In this document: positions 1 through 8,359 of the stretch, one piece after another
How positions within the stretch are numbered: the stretch's first letter is position 1
Layout: every line of letters starts with the position of its first letter
From: CAYFZR01 sp964347835 [NCBI: uncultured archaeon]
GTDB taxonomy: Archaea > CAYFZR01
Length of the DNA stretch: 64,000 nucleotides
Reading direction: 5' to 3'
Assembly (NCBI GenBank): GCA_964347835.1
Contig: CAYFZR010000018.1
Span: 28,587-92,586 of the forward strand
The notes under the pieces: model-generated
Database searches by the model: none
Seen by the model: only the letters and a program-made list of their open reading frames with translations
Told to the model about the DNA's origin: nothing
Translations under genes and position numbers: made by a program

Positions 1-180
1 GATAAAGTTTACGTGGATGAGAAACTAACGTTTCGAGATCGTGAAAATCTGAGGGTCTATAGACTCAAACCCTCAAAACCAGTAGCTCATTTCTGGGGAA
101 GTTATGAAGAAATAAGAGAAGAAATTTTAGATAAATCAGGGAAAAGAGCGCCCATGAAAAATAAAATATGGATTCCATAG
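1..180 (+). CDS. C-terminal end of an unidentified protein (partial)
   Basis: Reading frame 1 is open from the window edge to a TAG stop at 178-180 and gives the last 59 residues of a protein whose start lies outside the window. The fragment is charged and ends in a basic tail (GKRAPMKNKIWIP). No family could be assigned from so short a piece. It is convergent with the coiled-coil gene, with only 8 bases between the stops, which supports it being a real gene end rather than a chance open frame. Confidence 0.55.
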   Translation, partial: DKVYVDEKLTFRDRENLRVYRLKPSKPVAHFWGSYEEIREEILDKSGKRAPMKNKIWIP

Positions 181-188
181 GCTAAAAA

Positions 189-2900
189 TCATTTTTTATG
201 CTCTTTACGCTCTAAGAAATACTCTATGTAGTCTTCAACCTTCATGCTAGTCTCCTTAAGTTTCGCGTCAAGTTCTTTAATTTGTGATTTTAGCGAGGTA
301 TTTTCTAACTCCAATGATTGTATCTTGGTTTGTAAATCTATTTTTTCTTCTTCTATTTGTTCTAACCTCTCCTTTCTTGTTAGTTCTAACGTATAAAGAT
401 TGCTCTCGATTAGGCCAAAAACTTTCGATAACGAAACTTCGGCTTCTCCTATCGCATTCTTTGCTCTATAAAAGTATTCTCTGGCTGCTTCATTCCCTGT
501 AACTACTTTATTTCCTGTAATTAGTTCAAGACCTTCAACGATGTATCCAAGATTCTTATATGCGTATTTACTGTTTTCAATTGAAGAATTGATCTCTAAA
601 AGTAAATCTTCCTTTGAAAATGGTTGAGTTTCTTCTTTGATGTCTATATCTGCCTTTTCTCCTATTCCTGCACCATAAGTTGAGATATTCTCAATTAACT
701 CAATGATCGAATCTCGAATAATCTGAATCTCACCAGTTTTAATTGAATCGATTGAATTCATTTCTGCGGTCATTTTCTTAATTTCGAATTTTATTTTCTC
801 TTTTAATTCTGCTAACTCTTTTATATCTTCTGCGGGTATCAAATGGAAGAGTTTAAGTTGATTAGAAAGTCTCTCTATCTCTCTTCTCATCGTTTTCTCT
901 GTGGTTATTCTTTGGTTAAGTTCGTTTGATATTTTTCCCTTTTCTCCATCGATCTGGTGGAGTCGATACCTCAGACTTTCTAATTCTCCAGCCAAATGAA
1001 TGTTTTCGGATTCTAACTGGTCTTTTTCTTCTTTCATTACCTCTAATTCTTTTATTTTTTCTTTTAAATCTTCAATGGTGCCGTAATTTTCTCTTTCTAG
1101 TTCTTGGTATTTTTGGAGTTTTACCAAAGTTTCTTTACGTTTTCCCTCTGTTTCTGATAGTTCTTTTGACTTTTCATCCAGCAAATCCTTAATTTTGGTT
1201 ATTTTCATCTCCAATTCTTTTATTTTCAATTCATTATCGTTTATTTGATCTTTTAATTCCTCAGATTTCATTTCAAGGGTTTTTACTCTATTTTTTTCTG
1301 ATAAGAGATCCTTTGCGGTTTCCACAAGGGCTAAATTTTTTGTGATGGCTTCCTCAGATAATTCTTTCATCTTTTTTGTGTGCTCTTCGATTGTTTCTTT
1401 GAGTTTTTTTGACTCTTCCTCTAATTTGGTGCGAAGACCAGTTTCCTCTACGAGTGAATTCTTGGTAGAGGTCAATTTAGCATATGCTTCTGTTAATTTT
1501 TCTTCTATTATACTCATTTTTCTTTTTAACTCTAAATTATCGATTTTTATGTATTCTTTTCCCTTTAACTCGGCTTCAAGTTTATTTAATTTGTTTTCAA
1601 GACTTATTATCTTCTTCTTCTGGTCTTCATCTATTTCCTTTAGTTTGCCTACTTCTACCTCTAATTCTTCCTTTAGACTTGCATCAACCTCTAAATCCTT
1701 AAAAATCTCCCTTAGCTCCCGGATCTCATTGGCTTGCACATCCAACTTTATGGTCATATCTTGATTTTGTTTTTCCAGTTTTAGCAAATTTGCCCGTTCT
1801 AAAGATAGTTTTTCTTTTGTTGTTTCCAACTCAATTTCTCTTTCTTCCAATTTCTTAGTGAGACTTTCTAATGTGACCTTTAGATCTTTATTCTCGACTT
1901 CTAGATTTTCGTGGTGCTTTACCTTAGACTTCAGTTGATTTACAGACTCTTCAAGGTTGTTTATCCTTTCTATCCTTTCTTTCTCTAATTTTTCTTGTTT
2001 TCTGATTTCAAGCATTAATTCTTCAGTTTTTTCTTGATATTCGCGGTTTTTTTCTTGTATTGTCTTGGATTTTTCTTTTAATAGGTTTTCAAGTTTAATT
2101 ACCTCTTCTTCTAGTTCATCTTTCTTATTAGCCAGCGGCTCCAGAATAATGACTTTTTCTCTTAAAGAATTGAGTTCTTTAGATTGATTCTCAAATTTTT
2201 CCTTCAATTCTTCAGATTCAGATCTTAACTTTTTATTTAAAGAAACTTCTTCTGATAACCTTACATCAAGATCGGCTAGTCTTGATCTTTCTTCTTCCAG
2301 TATAGTGGTCAATTTATCAACTTCGGCTTTCAAATTTTTGTTTTCTTCCACAAGAGTATCTCTCATCTTTATTTCAGATTCTAAATCAATAATCTTCTCT
2401 TTCAGTTTGTTTAAATTGTCGGTTTTTTCTTTATCAAGTTTTTTTAGGCTATTTATCTCTACTTCTAACTCTTCTCTCTGTTTTCGAAGTTCATTTTCTT
2501 GATTTTTTATTTTTTCTTTTAATTCATCTCTCTGGGATTCAATAATTTCTCTATTAGCGGTCTCTTCGGATAATCTCTCTATTTTGCTTTTAATTTCATT
2601 ATCTTTTTCTTTCAATAGTTTACTGAGTCTTTTTTGCTCTACTTTTAAATCATTTGATTCTTTTTTTATCTTTTCGAGTTTCTTTTTCTCTGATAGTAAT
2701 TTTTCAAAATTTTTCTCCTGATCTTTTATCCTTTCTATCCTTTCTTTCTCTAATTTTTCTTGTTTTCTGATTTCAAGCATTAATTCTTCAATTTTTTCTT
2801 GATATTCGCGGTTTTTTTCTTGTATCTCGGCTATTTCTATCTCTAGTTTCTCTTTGAGGGCTTTCTCTCTGCTCAGATCATCGCTTAGTTCGTCACTCAT
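189..2900 (-). CDS. Large coiled-coil protein, SMC/myosin-tail-like, function unknown
   Basis: A 903-residue protein made almost wholly of Glu/Lys/Leu-rich heptads. I see no Walker A, Walker B or ABC signature, so it is not a complete SMC or Rad50 ATPase. Residues from about 1 to 660 are nearly continuous coiled coil. A less regular stretch with isoleucine-rich helices follows at about 670-830, then a final coiled coil and a basic C-terminus. A 34-residue block near residue 26 is repeated almost identically near residue 281 and is also a near-perfect DNA repeat. There is no signal peptide or membrane segment, so it is probably a cytoplasmic structural or scaffolding protein. It is the last gene of a long minus-strand run and starts 75 bp downstream of the dehydrogenase gene. 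Its function cannot be inferred from sequence. Confidence 0.8.
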   Translation of the reverse strand: MSDELSDDLSREKALKEKLEIEIAEIQEKNREYQEKIEELMLEIRKQEKLEKERIERIKDQEKNFEKLLSEKKKLEKIKKESNDLKVEQKRLSKLLKEKDNEIKSKIERLSEETANREIIESQRDELKEKIKNQENELRKQREELEVEINSLKKLDKEKTDNLNKLKEKIIDLESEIKMRDTLVEENKNLKAEVDKLTTILEEERSRLADLDVRLSEEVSLNKKLRSESEELKEKFENQSKELNSLREKVIILEPLANKKDELEEEVIKLENLLKEKSKTIQEKNREYQEKTEELMLEIRKQEKLEKERIERINNLEESVNQLKSKVKHHENLEVENKDLKVTLESLTKKLEEREIELETTKEKLSLERANLLKLEKQNQDMTIKLDVQANEIRELREIFKDLEVDASLKEELEVEVGKLKEIDEDQKKKIISLENKLNKLEAELKGKEYIKIDNLELKRKMSIIEEKLTEAYAKLTSTKNSLVEETGLRTKLEEESKKLKETIEEHTKKMKELSEEAITKNLALVETAKDLLSEKNRVKTLEMKSEELKDQINDNELKIKELEMKITKIKDLLDEKSKELSETEGKRKETLVKLQKYQELERENYGTIEDLKEKIKELEVMKEEKDQLESENIHLAGELESLRYRLHQIDGEKGKISNELNQRITTEKTMRREIERLSNQLKLFHLIPAEDIKELAELKEKIKFEIKKMTAEMNSIDSIKTGEIQIIRDSIIELIENISTYGAGIGEKADIDIKEETQPFSKEDLLLEINSSIENSKYAYKNLGYIVEGLELITGNKVVTGNEAAREYFYRAKNAIGEAEVSLSKVFGLIESNLYTLELTRKERLEQIEEEKIDLQTKIQSLELENTSLKSQIKELDAKLKETSMKVEDYIEYFLERKEHKK
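1961..2060 (-). repeat. 100-bp direct repeat inside the coiled-coil gene, copy 2
   Basis: This segment matches 2726-2825 over 100 bp with one visible mismatch (cttcag versus cttcaa). Both copies are in the same orientation and reading frame and encode the QEKNREYQEK...ERIERI block. The offset is 765 bp, a multiple of three. Confidence 0.9.
2726..2825 (-). repeat. 100-bp direct repeat inside the coiled-coil gene, copy 1
   Basis: Partner of 1961-2060. Identity at the DNA level, including synonymous positions, implies recent duplication or gene conversion rather than selection for a coiled-coil motif alone. Confidence 0.9.
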
Positions 2901-2975
2901 GTATACTATTTTTGTTTTTTTAAGGATAAAACAGTTTTGATTCGAATTTGATTAATTTTTCAACGAATTTGAATC

Positions 2976-3995
2976 TTAATCTAAAGAAAACTCTATTTTT
3001 TTAGCAATGGCATCAGACATCTCGCTTGTCTTGGCTTTACCACCAAGATCATATGTGATGGTTTTACCCTCTTTTATGACGTCTTCCACTGCTTTTTCAA
3101 CGATTTTGGAGTATTTTTCTTCTCCCAAATAATTTAGCATCATGGCGCCGGATAGTATAGTTGCACAGGGATTTACCTTATTTTGGCCTTTATATTTTGG
3201 TGCGGAGCCATGAACAGGCTCAAACATTGCATAATCTTCTCCAATATTCGCTCCGGGAGCAAGTCCTATTGAACCAGTTAACGCTGCGAGCTCATCGCTT
3301 AAAATATCTCCAAATAAATTGGTCGTAACGATAACATCGTACCAATCAGGCCTTCTTATGAGCCACATCGTGGTAGCGTCTATATGAGAATCATCAAATC
3401 CTATTTCTGGGTATTCCTTAGCGATTTCCCTACAAACATTTAAAAATAAACCGCAGGTCTCCTTGCATATGTTCGCTTTATGTACTGCTGTAACCTTCTT
3501 TCTTTTCTCCTTCCTTGCTAATTCAAAGGCAAATCTTGCAATTCGCTCGCTACCCTTTCTTGTTATGGTTCTTATTCCTATGGCGATATCTTCGTTTAAT
3601 TTGTATTCTAACCCCTTGTATAAGCCTTCAGTATTCTCTCTCACTAAAATAACGTCTAAATAATCTACCGGGGCGCTAACGCCTTCTCTCCTTTTAAAAG
3701 GTCTTAGGTTCGCATACAGTTGAAATTCTTGCCTTATTGTTACAGCAACGCTCTTTGGAGAATCTGGGCCTTGGGGAGTGGTTGTAGGTCCTTTTAAGAG
3801 AACATCAGTTTCTTTTAAAATCTCCATGGTCTCTTTTGGCACTAATGTATCAACACCGTGTTCTTTCCAGTAATCATAGCCAGCATCTGCCGAAATAAAT
3901 TCGAAGTCTACGGGCAGTTTTTCTAGGACATTTATACTAGCAGATATTACTTCAGGTCCTATTCCGTCACCGTTGATGATACCAATCCTATACAT
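2976..3995 (-). CDS. Isocitrate / homoisocitrate / 3-isopropylmalate dehydrogenase family
   Basis: A 339-residue beta-decarboxylating dehydrogenase. Family marks are the N-terminal GDGIGPE, the substrate-loop arginines in TIRQEFQLYANLRPF, RENTEGLY, TAVHKANI, the metal-binding aspartates in NLFGDILSDELAAL, and EPVHGSAPKY for the nucleotide. These enzymes oxidise a malate-type 2-hydroxyacid with NAD(P)+ and release CO2. The specificity loop (SPKSVAV) does not decide between isocitrate, isopropylmalate and the homologous 2-oxosuberate-pathway substrates. The frame opens upstream at a GTG at 4013, but the ATG at 3995 puts the conserved N-terminus at residue 2 and has AGGTGT just upstream, so that start is preferred. 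It overlaps nothing and follows aEF1B by 8 bp, in one transcription unit. Confidence 0.9.
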   Translation of the reverse strand: MYRIGIINGDGIGPEVISASINVLEKLPVDFEFISADAGYDYWKEHGVDTLVPKETMEILKETDVLLKGPTTTPQGPDSPKSVAVTIRQEFQLYANLRPFKRREGVSAPVDYLDVILVRENTEGLYKGLEYKLNEDIAIGIRTITRKGSERIARFAFELARKEKRKKVTAVHKANICKETCGLFLNVCREIAKEYPEIGFDDSHIDATTMWLIRRPDWYDVIVTTNLFGDILSDELAALTGSIGLAPGANIGEDYAMFEPVHGSAPKYKGQNKVNPCATILSGAMMLNYLGEEKYSKIVEKAVEDVIKEGKTITYDLGGKAKTSEMSDAIAKKIEFSLD

Positions 3996-4003
3996 CCGAA
4001 CAC

Positions 4004-4273
4004 CTAGAGACACCTAGAAAGATGTACAACATCTATTTCTCCTACACCTTCTATTTTTTTAATTTTTTCTTCGACAGTGCTTATTCCGCCTTCTTTGTCC
4101 TCTACAACAAGAGAAACTTTCAACGCTGAAAGTCCAAAGGCTATAGGCTCCTCTTCGTATCCTACTATCCTGAGTTCTTCTGATAATCTCCCCTCTATTC
4201 TTTCTTTTAGATGCTCGGGTTTTATATCTGCGCTCTCAGGCATTACTTTTAAGATGACTAAGACTTCTCCCAA
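4004..4273 (-). CDS. ef1b: Translation elongation factor 1-beta (aEF1B)
   Basis: An 89-residue protein, the usual length for the archaeal nucleotide exchange factor of EF-1alpha. It starts MGEVLVILKVMPES and has a ferredoxin-like alternation with the conserved core PIAFGLSALKVSLVVEDKEG. It would recycle GDP-bound aEF1A on the ribosome cycle. The start codon is TTG, placed a few bases after GGTGAT. It lies directly after a COG2888-type zinc ribbon gene, an arrangement I know from many archaea, which supports the call. The stop is TAG. Confidence 0.92.
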   Translation of the reverse strand: MGEVLVILKVMPESADIKPEHLKERIEGRLSEELRIVGYEEEPIAFGLSALKVSLVVEDKEGGISTVEEKIKKIEGVGEIDVVHLSRCL

Positions 4274-4282
4274 CTAAATCAC

Positions 4283-4453
4283 CTAAGGAATTTCAAAACC
4301 ACAATTACTGCATTTACAAACGTTGCTTAATCTCCTACAGTCATTACATCTCCTTATTTCTACTTCTCCACAGTTTGGACAGGGGAATATTGTATACGTT
4401 TCATGTGGGAGTAGGTATTCTCCGCATGTAGTACATGCCTTATACTCTGCCAA
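4283..4453 (-). CDS. Zinc-ribbon protein of the COG2888 / HVO_2753 type
   Basis: A 56-residue protein found by reading the gap between mfnE and aEF1B. It reads AEYKACTTCGEYLLP, then FPCPNCGEVEIRRCNDCR, then CKCSNCGFEIP, giving four CxxC-like pairs for two zinc ribbons. Archaeal proteins with exactly this layout (CxxC, FPCPNCG, RCxxC, CxxCGFxxP) usually sit beside aEF1B, as here. The start is TTG immediately after the mfnE stop (TGATTG), with GGAGGAG in the end of mfnE as ribosome binding site. The stop is TAG. It is probably involved in RNA or ribosome function, but this is family inference. Confidence 0.85.
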   Translation of the reverse strand: MAEYKACTTCGEYLLPHETYTIFPCPNCGEVEIRRCNDCRRLSNVCKCSNCGFEIP

Positions 4454-5068
4454 TCAATCTCCTCCAATGATCTTGGTGCATATGGAATCCTCTCCATCTA
4501 ATATCTTTCTAATCCTATTCACTTCTTTCCCATTCACTACAAAGGAATCCATCTTATTTTCCATTAAGAATTGTGGAAATGCTTTGTCAACGCATGTTTC
4601 TTTTCCTAATAGTTCCTCTGCTCTAATTTCTTTCTTCAGATTGTTTTTTATGTAAACACCATCTACATCAGTCGCAACTATCAGCACAAATCCGAGTTTT
4701 TTTGCGATGTAGGCGCTTATTGTATCTGACGTGACGTCCCAACTTGGCTCAAATGGATCTTCCATGTGAGAGTAGAGTAATACGGGAAGTCCTTTTTTGT
4801 CGAAGGAATCCAAATCCTTTATGCATAAAATCTTTTCGCTCCATTGAGATAAGAAGTATGCATACTGGTCCATGGCTAAAATTGCCATTCTGTGACTTAT
4901 TGCTGGATCAAGACAATAATTTCTATCAATTTCTCTTATAAGATTTGCAAAAGGGCCTGCACCAGGGACTATGAGGATTTCATGTTCTTCGGTCATCTCT
5001 GCTATCTTAGGTAAATTTTTCTTCGAATAGTCAATCAGACTTCCTCCCCATTTTATTACTGCTCGCAT
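4454..5068 (-). CDS. mfnE: MfnE, [5-(aminomethyl)furan-3-yl]methyl phosphate kinase
   Basis: An amino-acid-kinase-fold protein of about 204 residues. The N-terminal KWGGSL phosphate-binding loop, PGAGPFAN, the aspartate in DQYAYFLSQW and VATDVDGVYIKN fit the MfnE group, which phosphorylates the aminomethylfuran alcohol to a diphosphate in methanofuran synthesis. The open frame reaches 5167, but the extension is basic and lies inside mfnF. The ATG at 5068 gives MRAVIKWGG at the conserved start and is preferred. It overlaps mfnF by 13 bp and follows mfnD-mfnF, the partner steps of the same pathway. Confidence 0.85.
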   Translation of the reverse strand: MRAVIKWGGSLIDYSKKNLPKIAEMTEEHEILIVPGAGPFANLIREIDRNYCLDPAISHRMAILAMDQYAYFLSQWSEKILCIKDLDSFDKKGLPVLLYSHMEDPFEPSWDVTSDTISAYIAKKLGFVLIVATDVDGVYIKNNLKKEIRAEELLGKETCVDKAFPQFLMENKMDSFVVNGKEVNRIRKILDGEDSICTKIIGGD

Positions 5069-6060
5069 AAACTCACCGCGTATGCCACTCCTATTGCTGG
5101 CGCTATGATAGATACTTCTCTTCCGAACTCTTCTTCTATTGAATAGATCTCTCCGATATCTTTGCACACCTCTTCTAAGAGCATAGAACCTATTCCGGCT
5201 AACACAAAGTTTCTACTTATATTTGTTCTTTCTAATACTTTTAAAAGGGAAGATCTTATGATTTCTACATGCTTTTTCTTCAAAAATTTTGCAATACTTA
5301 AAATTTCGCTTTCATTCAATTCTTCTCTATCTGAACATAATACCCTTGCTACTCTTGTTAGACAATCTCCCTTAGATCTTCCTTTATTGTCTGGAGTATC
5401 TACGGTATATTCTCCTTCATTTATGTAGTCCAATATTCTGTAGATATCGGCTGTTTGGGCAAAATATTCCGGTGAGATCCTAACCATTTTTCCCCTAATA
5501 GGAACCTTACTCGATAAAAAACAGAGATTAGTTCTCAAAAGGCCTGTATATATAAGTTCTTCGTTCATAAGCCTCTCTAAATCGTTTCTACCAGAGAGAT
5601 GCCTTCCTTCTTTGAACGGAATTATATCTGTTGTTGTACTCCCCATATCTAACAAGATGCCCTCGTTAACTATTCTAGAGGTGAGTACAACGGTGGCAGG
5701 AAAATTAGATCCGGCAAAATTTAAAGGATTTTCTTTTAAGTTTTTGAGATCTTTCAACTCTCCATCGTAATTCATGAAGTATACTTCATCGAATATACTT
5801 CTTAGATTCTCTGCTATGAATAATACTCCCTCTCTTCTAGTTCCAAAGGAGTCTGCTAACTCTCCTGTCATTACGACTCCTGTTTTATCAATCTTAACAT
5901 CTTCGAGTTCAAATTCTCTTTTTAAAGAGGAAAAAAACTTAGAAAAATCCCCATAGAATTTCCAGAGAGGAAAATAATAGGATTTACATAAAATAATTTC
6001 TTCACCTTCTATTAAACCAGCCTTGATATTGACTCCACCTACATCTAGTCCTAATATCAA
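5056..6060 (-). CDS. mfnF: MfnF, methanofuran intermediate condensing enzyme (hydantoinase/oxoprolinase-like fold)
   Basis: A 334-residue protein with an ASKHA-type start (ILGLDVGGVNIKAGL) and a second phosphate loop in LLDMGSTTTDIIPF. This matches MfnF, which joins furanylmethanamine diphosphate to gamma-glutamyltyramine to form the core of methanofuran. Further family marks are TGELADSF and a C-terminal GIGSMLLEEV. The TTG start overlaps the mfnD stop (TTGA), so the three mfn genes are translationally coupled. The context mfnD-mfnF-mfnE makes the assignment secure despite distant similarity to oxoprolinases. Confidence 0.87.
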   Translation of the reverse strand: MILGLDVGGVNIKAGLIEGEEIILCKSYYFPLWKFYGDFSKFFSSLKREFELEDVKIDKTGVVMTGELADSFGTRREGVLFIAENLRSIFDEVYFMNYDGELKDLKNLKENPLNFAGSNFPATVVLTSRIVNEGILLDMGSTTTDIIPFKEGRHLSGRNDLERLMNEELIYTGLLRTNLCFLSSKVPIRGKMVRISPEYFAQTADIYRILDYINEGEYTVDTPDNKGRSKGDCLTRVARVLCSDREELNESEILSIAKFLKKKHVEIIRSSLLKVLERTNISRNFVLAGIGSMLLEEVCKDIGEIYSIEEEFGREVSIIAPAIGVAYAVSLCEQ

Positions 6061-7055
6061 ATTTTTTCCACCTTTATACCTACTGAATCCTTGATTGGAG
6101 GTATTATCGTAGCATCCTTGCTCTTTTTAAATCTTACCTTACTTTCAAAATTTATAGGCTCGTATACATCATTTTTAACGATAAAATTCCCCATCTCATC
6201 CAATATCTCGCATAGTCCGATAATTGGAGTTGTAATTCTTGGATTTATTTCTATGATATAAGGAATGTCTGAATAAACGATATCTACTCCTAGATATCCA
6301 TTTGCGCCATCAAAGCATTCTACTGCATTAATTGCTTCTTCAAAAATCTCTTCTTTTGCTCCATGCTCTACTGGTAATTCTCCTCCTAAATATTTAAAAT
6401 CTTTTAGATCTATGAACTGTCTGTTTAGACTTATAGGATAAACATCATCTCCAAAAATTAGACTCACGCTTAAATGCAAACCCTCAATATATTCTTGAAC
6501 GATGAAATCTTCAAAACTAGATTCGTCTCTTATTTTTTCCAACGCACGATTAAGATCTCTCTCGTCCCTCACCAAAGAGAGCCCAGCACAAGAAACACCA
6601 TCTAAGGGCTTAATGATAAAAGGAAAATCCATATCTATCTTTTTATCCTTAACAACTATTGATTTGGGTATATTTACCTTTTTTAACTTCTTATACATAA
6701 TAGATTTATCTGAGTTGTCGTAAATAAATTTACTTTTAGAGTTCAATAAATTTAAATTATTTTCTAATCTTTTAACAATTTCATAGAGTTCAAAATCACT
6801 TTCTGGAGCGATAATCAATGCTGAATCTACATTTTCAGTTTCATTTTCGAGAATTTCAATATAATTATCATTTATAGGATCTATTTTTACAGAAGAGGAA
6901 AAATTCAACCTTTTATCTATGGGAACCATGACTTCATGCTTTTTAGAGATAGATTTCATTAAAGAATATAGCATTCCATAGCCTTCTGCGAGTATGCTCA
7001 TGTCTAATTCTTCCATTGCTCCGCCAGAGGCGTATTCCCAAAGTAGTAGTTTCAT
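6057..7055 (-). CDS. mfnD: MfnD, tyramine-L-glutamate ligase (ATP-grasp)
   Basis: A 332-residue ATP-grasp ligase. The N-terminus KLLLWEYASGG and MLYSLMKSI is typical of the MfnD group. The ATP-grasp core is visible as FIIKPLDGVSCAGLSL, then VQEYIEGLHLSVSL, and the metal-binding EINPRITTPIIGL. It would ligate tyramine to glutamate, an early step of methanofuran assembly. The tyrosine decarboxylase (MfnA) and MfnB/MfnC are not in the window. ATG start, and a 61-bp gap to the upstream LmbE gene. Confidence 0.87.
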   Translation of the reverse strand: MKLLLWEYASGGAMEELDMSILAEGYGMLYSLMKSISKKHEVMVPIDKRLNFSSSVKIDPINDNYIEILENETENVDSALIIAPESDFELYEIVKRLENNLNLLNSKSKFIYDNSDKSIMYKKLKKVNIPKSIVVKDKKIDMDFPFIIKPLDGVSCAGLSLVRDERDLNRALEKIRDESSFEDFIVQEYIEGLHLSVSLIFGDDVYPISLNRQFIDLKDFKYLGGELPVEHGAKEEIFEEAINAVECFDGANGYLGVDIVYSDIPYIIEINPRITTPIIGLCEILDEMGNFIVKNDVYEPINFESKVRFKKSKDATIIPPIKDSVGIKVEKI

Positions 7056-7116
7056 GGTCTTAATTAGAATGATGGTATAAAAAATGATGCGGTTAATTTA
7101 ATCTGAAAAATCTTAA

Positions 7117-7722
7117 TTATTTATAAATTACTCTTGCCACTTCAAATGCTTCTGCTGCTTTTAAATTTGCCTGGAAACCTCTAAACTCCGCTAAACCTTT
7201 CACTGCCTTTGCTCTCATGTAATACTTGTTTCTCTGGGTACTGTGAGATTGTAGGGCCTTTACCTTCAAATTTAATGTCTTTTCTATGTTTATGTATATC
7301 TGGGGAGAAAACTCAGCAAATGTAGCAGGAGTCTCATACATGAGTACCTCAGAAACATTCCTGCACGCTGCTTGGGTTGCAATGCTGGTTCCAACGTGGT
7401 CTTGGTGTCTGTCTTTGCTTGAATGGGTGTATACCCGAGTTGGTTCATATTTATTAACGTAATATTCAATCAAATCAATCGTTTGTTTAATGGAATCATG
7501 GATGAATGTGTCATTAAGATTTCCAAAAATTGGCGATTCTATGCCCAGCATCTTTATCGCTTCTTTAGATTCTCTGATCCTTACACTTGGATCTCCTCCA
7601 ATTTCCCCCTTCGTCAGAAATAATACTTGTACCTTGTCCCTTTCTTTTACGTGCTTGGCTAAAGTACCTCCGCAACCAAGTTCTACATCATCTGGATGCG
7701 CACCAATAGCCAATACATTCAT
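7117..7722 (-). CDS. LmbE/PIG-L family N-deacetylase, paralog 1
   Basis: A 201-residue zinc deacetylase. The metal site is recognisable as AHPDDVELG near the N-terminus and RHQDHVG in the middle. The family removes acetyl groups from N-acetylglucosamine-type substrates (PIG-L, MshB, BshB, archaeal chitobiose deacetylase), so an N-acetylated sugar or sugar conjugate is the likely substrate. It is clearly paralogous to the next gene upstream, from which it is separated by only 4 bp. Together with the AsnB-like gene it forms a three-gene block just upstream of mfnD. Confidence 0.82.
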   Translation of the reverse strand: MNVLAIGAHPDDVELGCGGTLAKHVKERDKVQVLFLTKGEIGGDPSVRIRESKEAIKMLGIESPIFGNLNDTFIHDSIKQTIDLIEYYVNKYEPTRVYTHSSKDRHQDHVGTSIATQAACRNVSEVLMYETPATFAEFSPQIYINIEKTLNLKVKALQSHSTQRNKYYMRAKAVKGLAEFRGFQANLKAAEAFEVARVIYK

Positions 7723-7726
7723 GAGA

Positions 7727-8359
7727 TCAATCTTCCCATTTTTTGATTATTCTGGCAACCTCAAAAGCCTCTGCAGATATAACTTTTTCTTCTCCGATAT
7801 ATAGACCTGACTGATATCCTCTAAATCTTGCAAGACCCTCAATTGATGCTACTCTAGTATAGCTCTTATGCATCTGGGACTTATGGGCTTTAACTGCGTT
7901 TATCTTGGTTTCAATGAACTTCGTTATATCTACGAAGTACTGCGGAGAAAAATTTTCCATGGTGTTGGGAGTTTCATACATTAGGATTTCTGGTACATAT
8001 CTCCCGGCAGAAAGGCTTGCATAGGCAGTATTTCTATGATCTTGATGCTTTTCATGGATTGTATGGGTGTAAATCCTTTTTGGACTCACCTTCTCGATAA
8101 TTTCTTCTATGACTGCAATCGTTGACGCATCATCGTGTATCATGGTCTCTGGTAAGTCTGCGAAGAAAATATTCCTGGCTCCAAGTATTTTGGCTGCTTC
8201 TTTGGCCTCTTTTTTTCTGGTTTCAGGATCATAGCTTTTTTCGCCGCTACTCAAAGACAAGAGATATACCTCATCTTTCGAATAGACATGTCTAGCCAAG
8301 GTGCCGAAACATCCAAGCTCGCAGTCATCTGGATGTGCCTTAATCGCCAAAATATTCAT
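7727..8359 (-). CDS. LmbE/PIG-L family N-deacetylase, paralog 2
   Basis: A 210-residue deacetylase with KAHPDDCELGC and KHQDHRN as metal-binding motifs. The C-terminal block (SAEAFEVARII) is nearly the same as in its neighbour (AAEAFEVARVI), showing tandem duplication. The two differ enough elsewhere to act on different acetylated substrates. The start overlaps the stop of the AsnB-like gene by 4 bp, so these genes are translated together. Confidence 0.82.
   Translation of the reverse strand: MNILAIKAHPDDCELGCFGTLARHVYSKDEVYLLSLSSGEKSYDPETRKKEAKEAAKILGARNIFFADLPETMIHDDASTIAVIEEIIEKVSPKRIYTHTIHEKHQDHRNTAYASLSAGRYVPEILMYETPNTMENFSPQYFVDITKFIETKINAVKAHKSQMHKSYTRVASIEGLARFRGYQSGLYIGEEKVISAEAFEVARIIKKWED

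Noticed and set aside
4454-5167. Longer MfnE start at 5167
   Set aside because: The extra 33 residues are basic, lie inside mfnF and are absent from the kinase family; the ATG at 5068 gives the conserved N-terminus.
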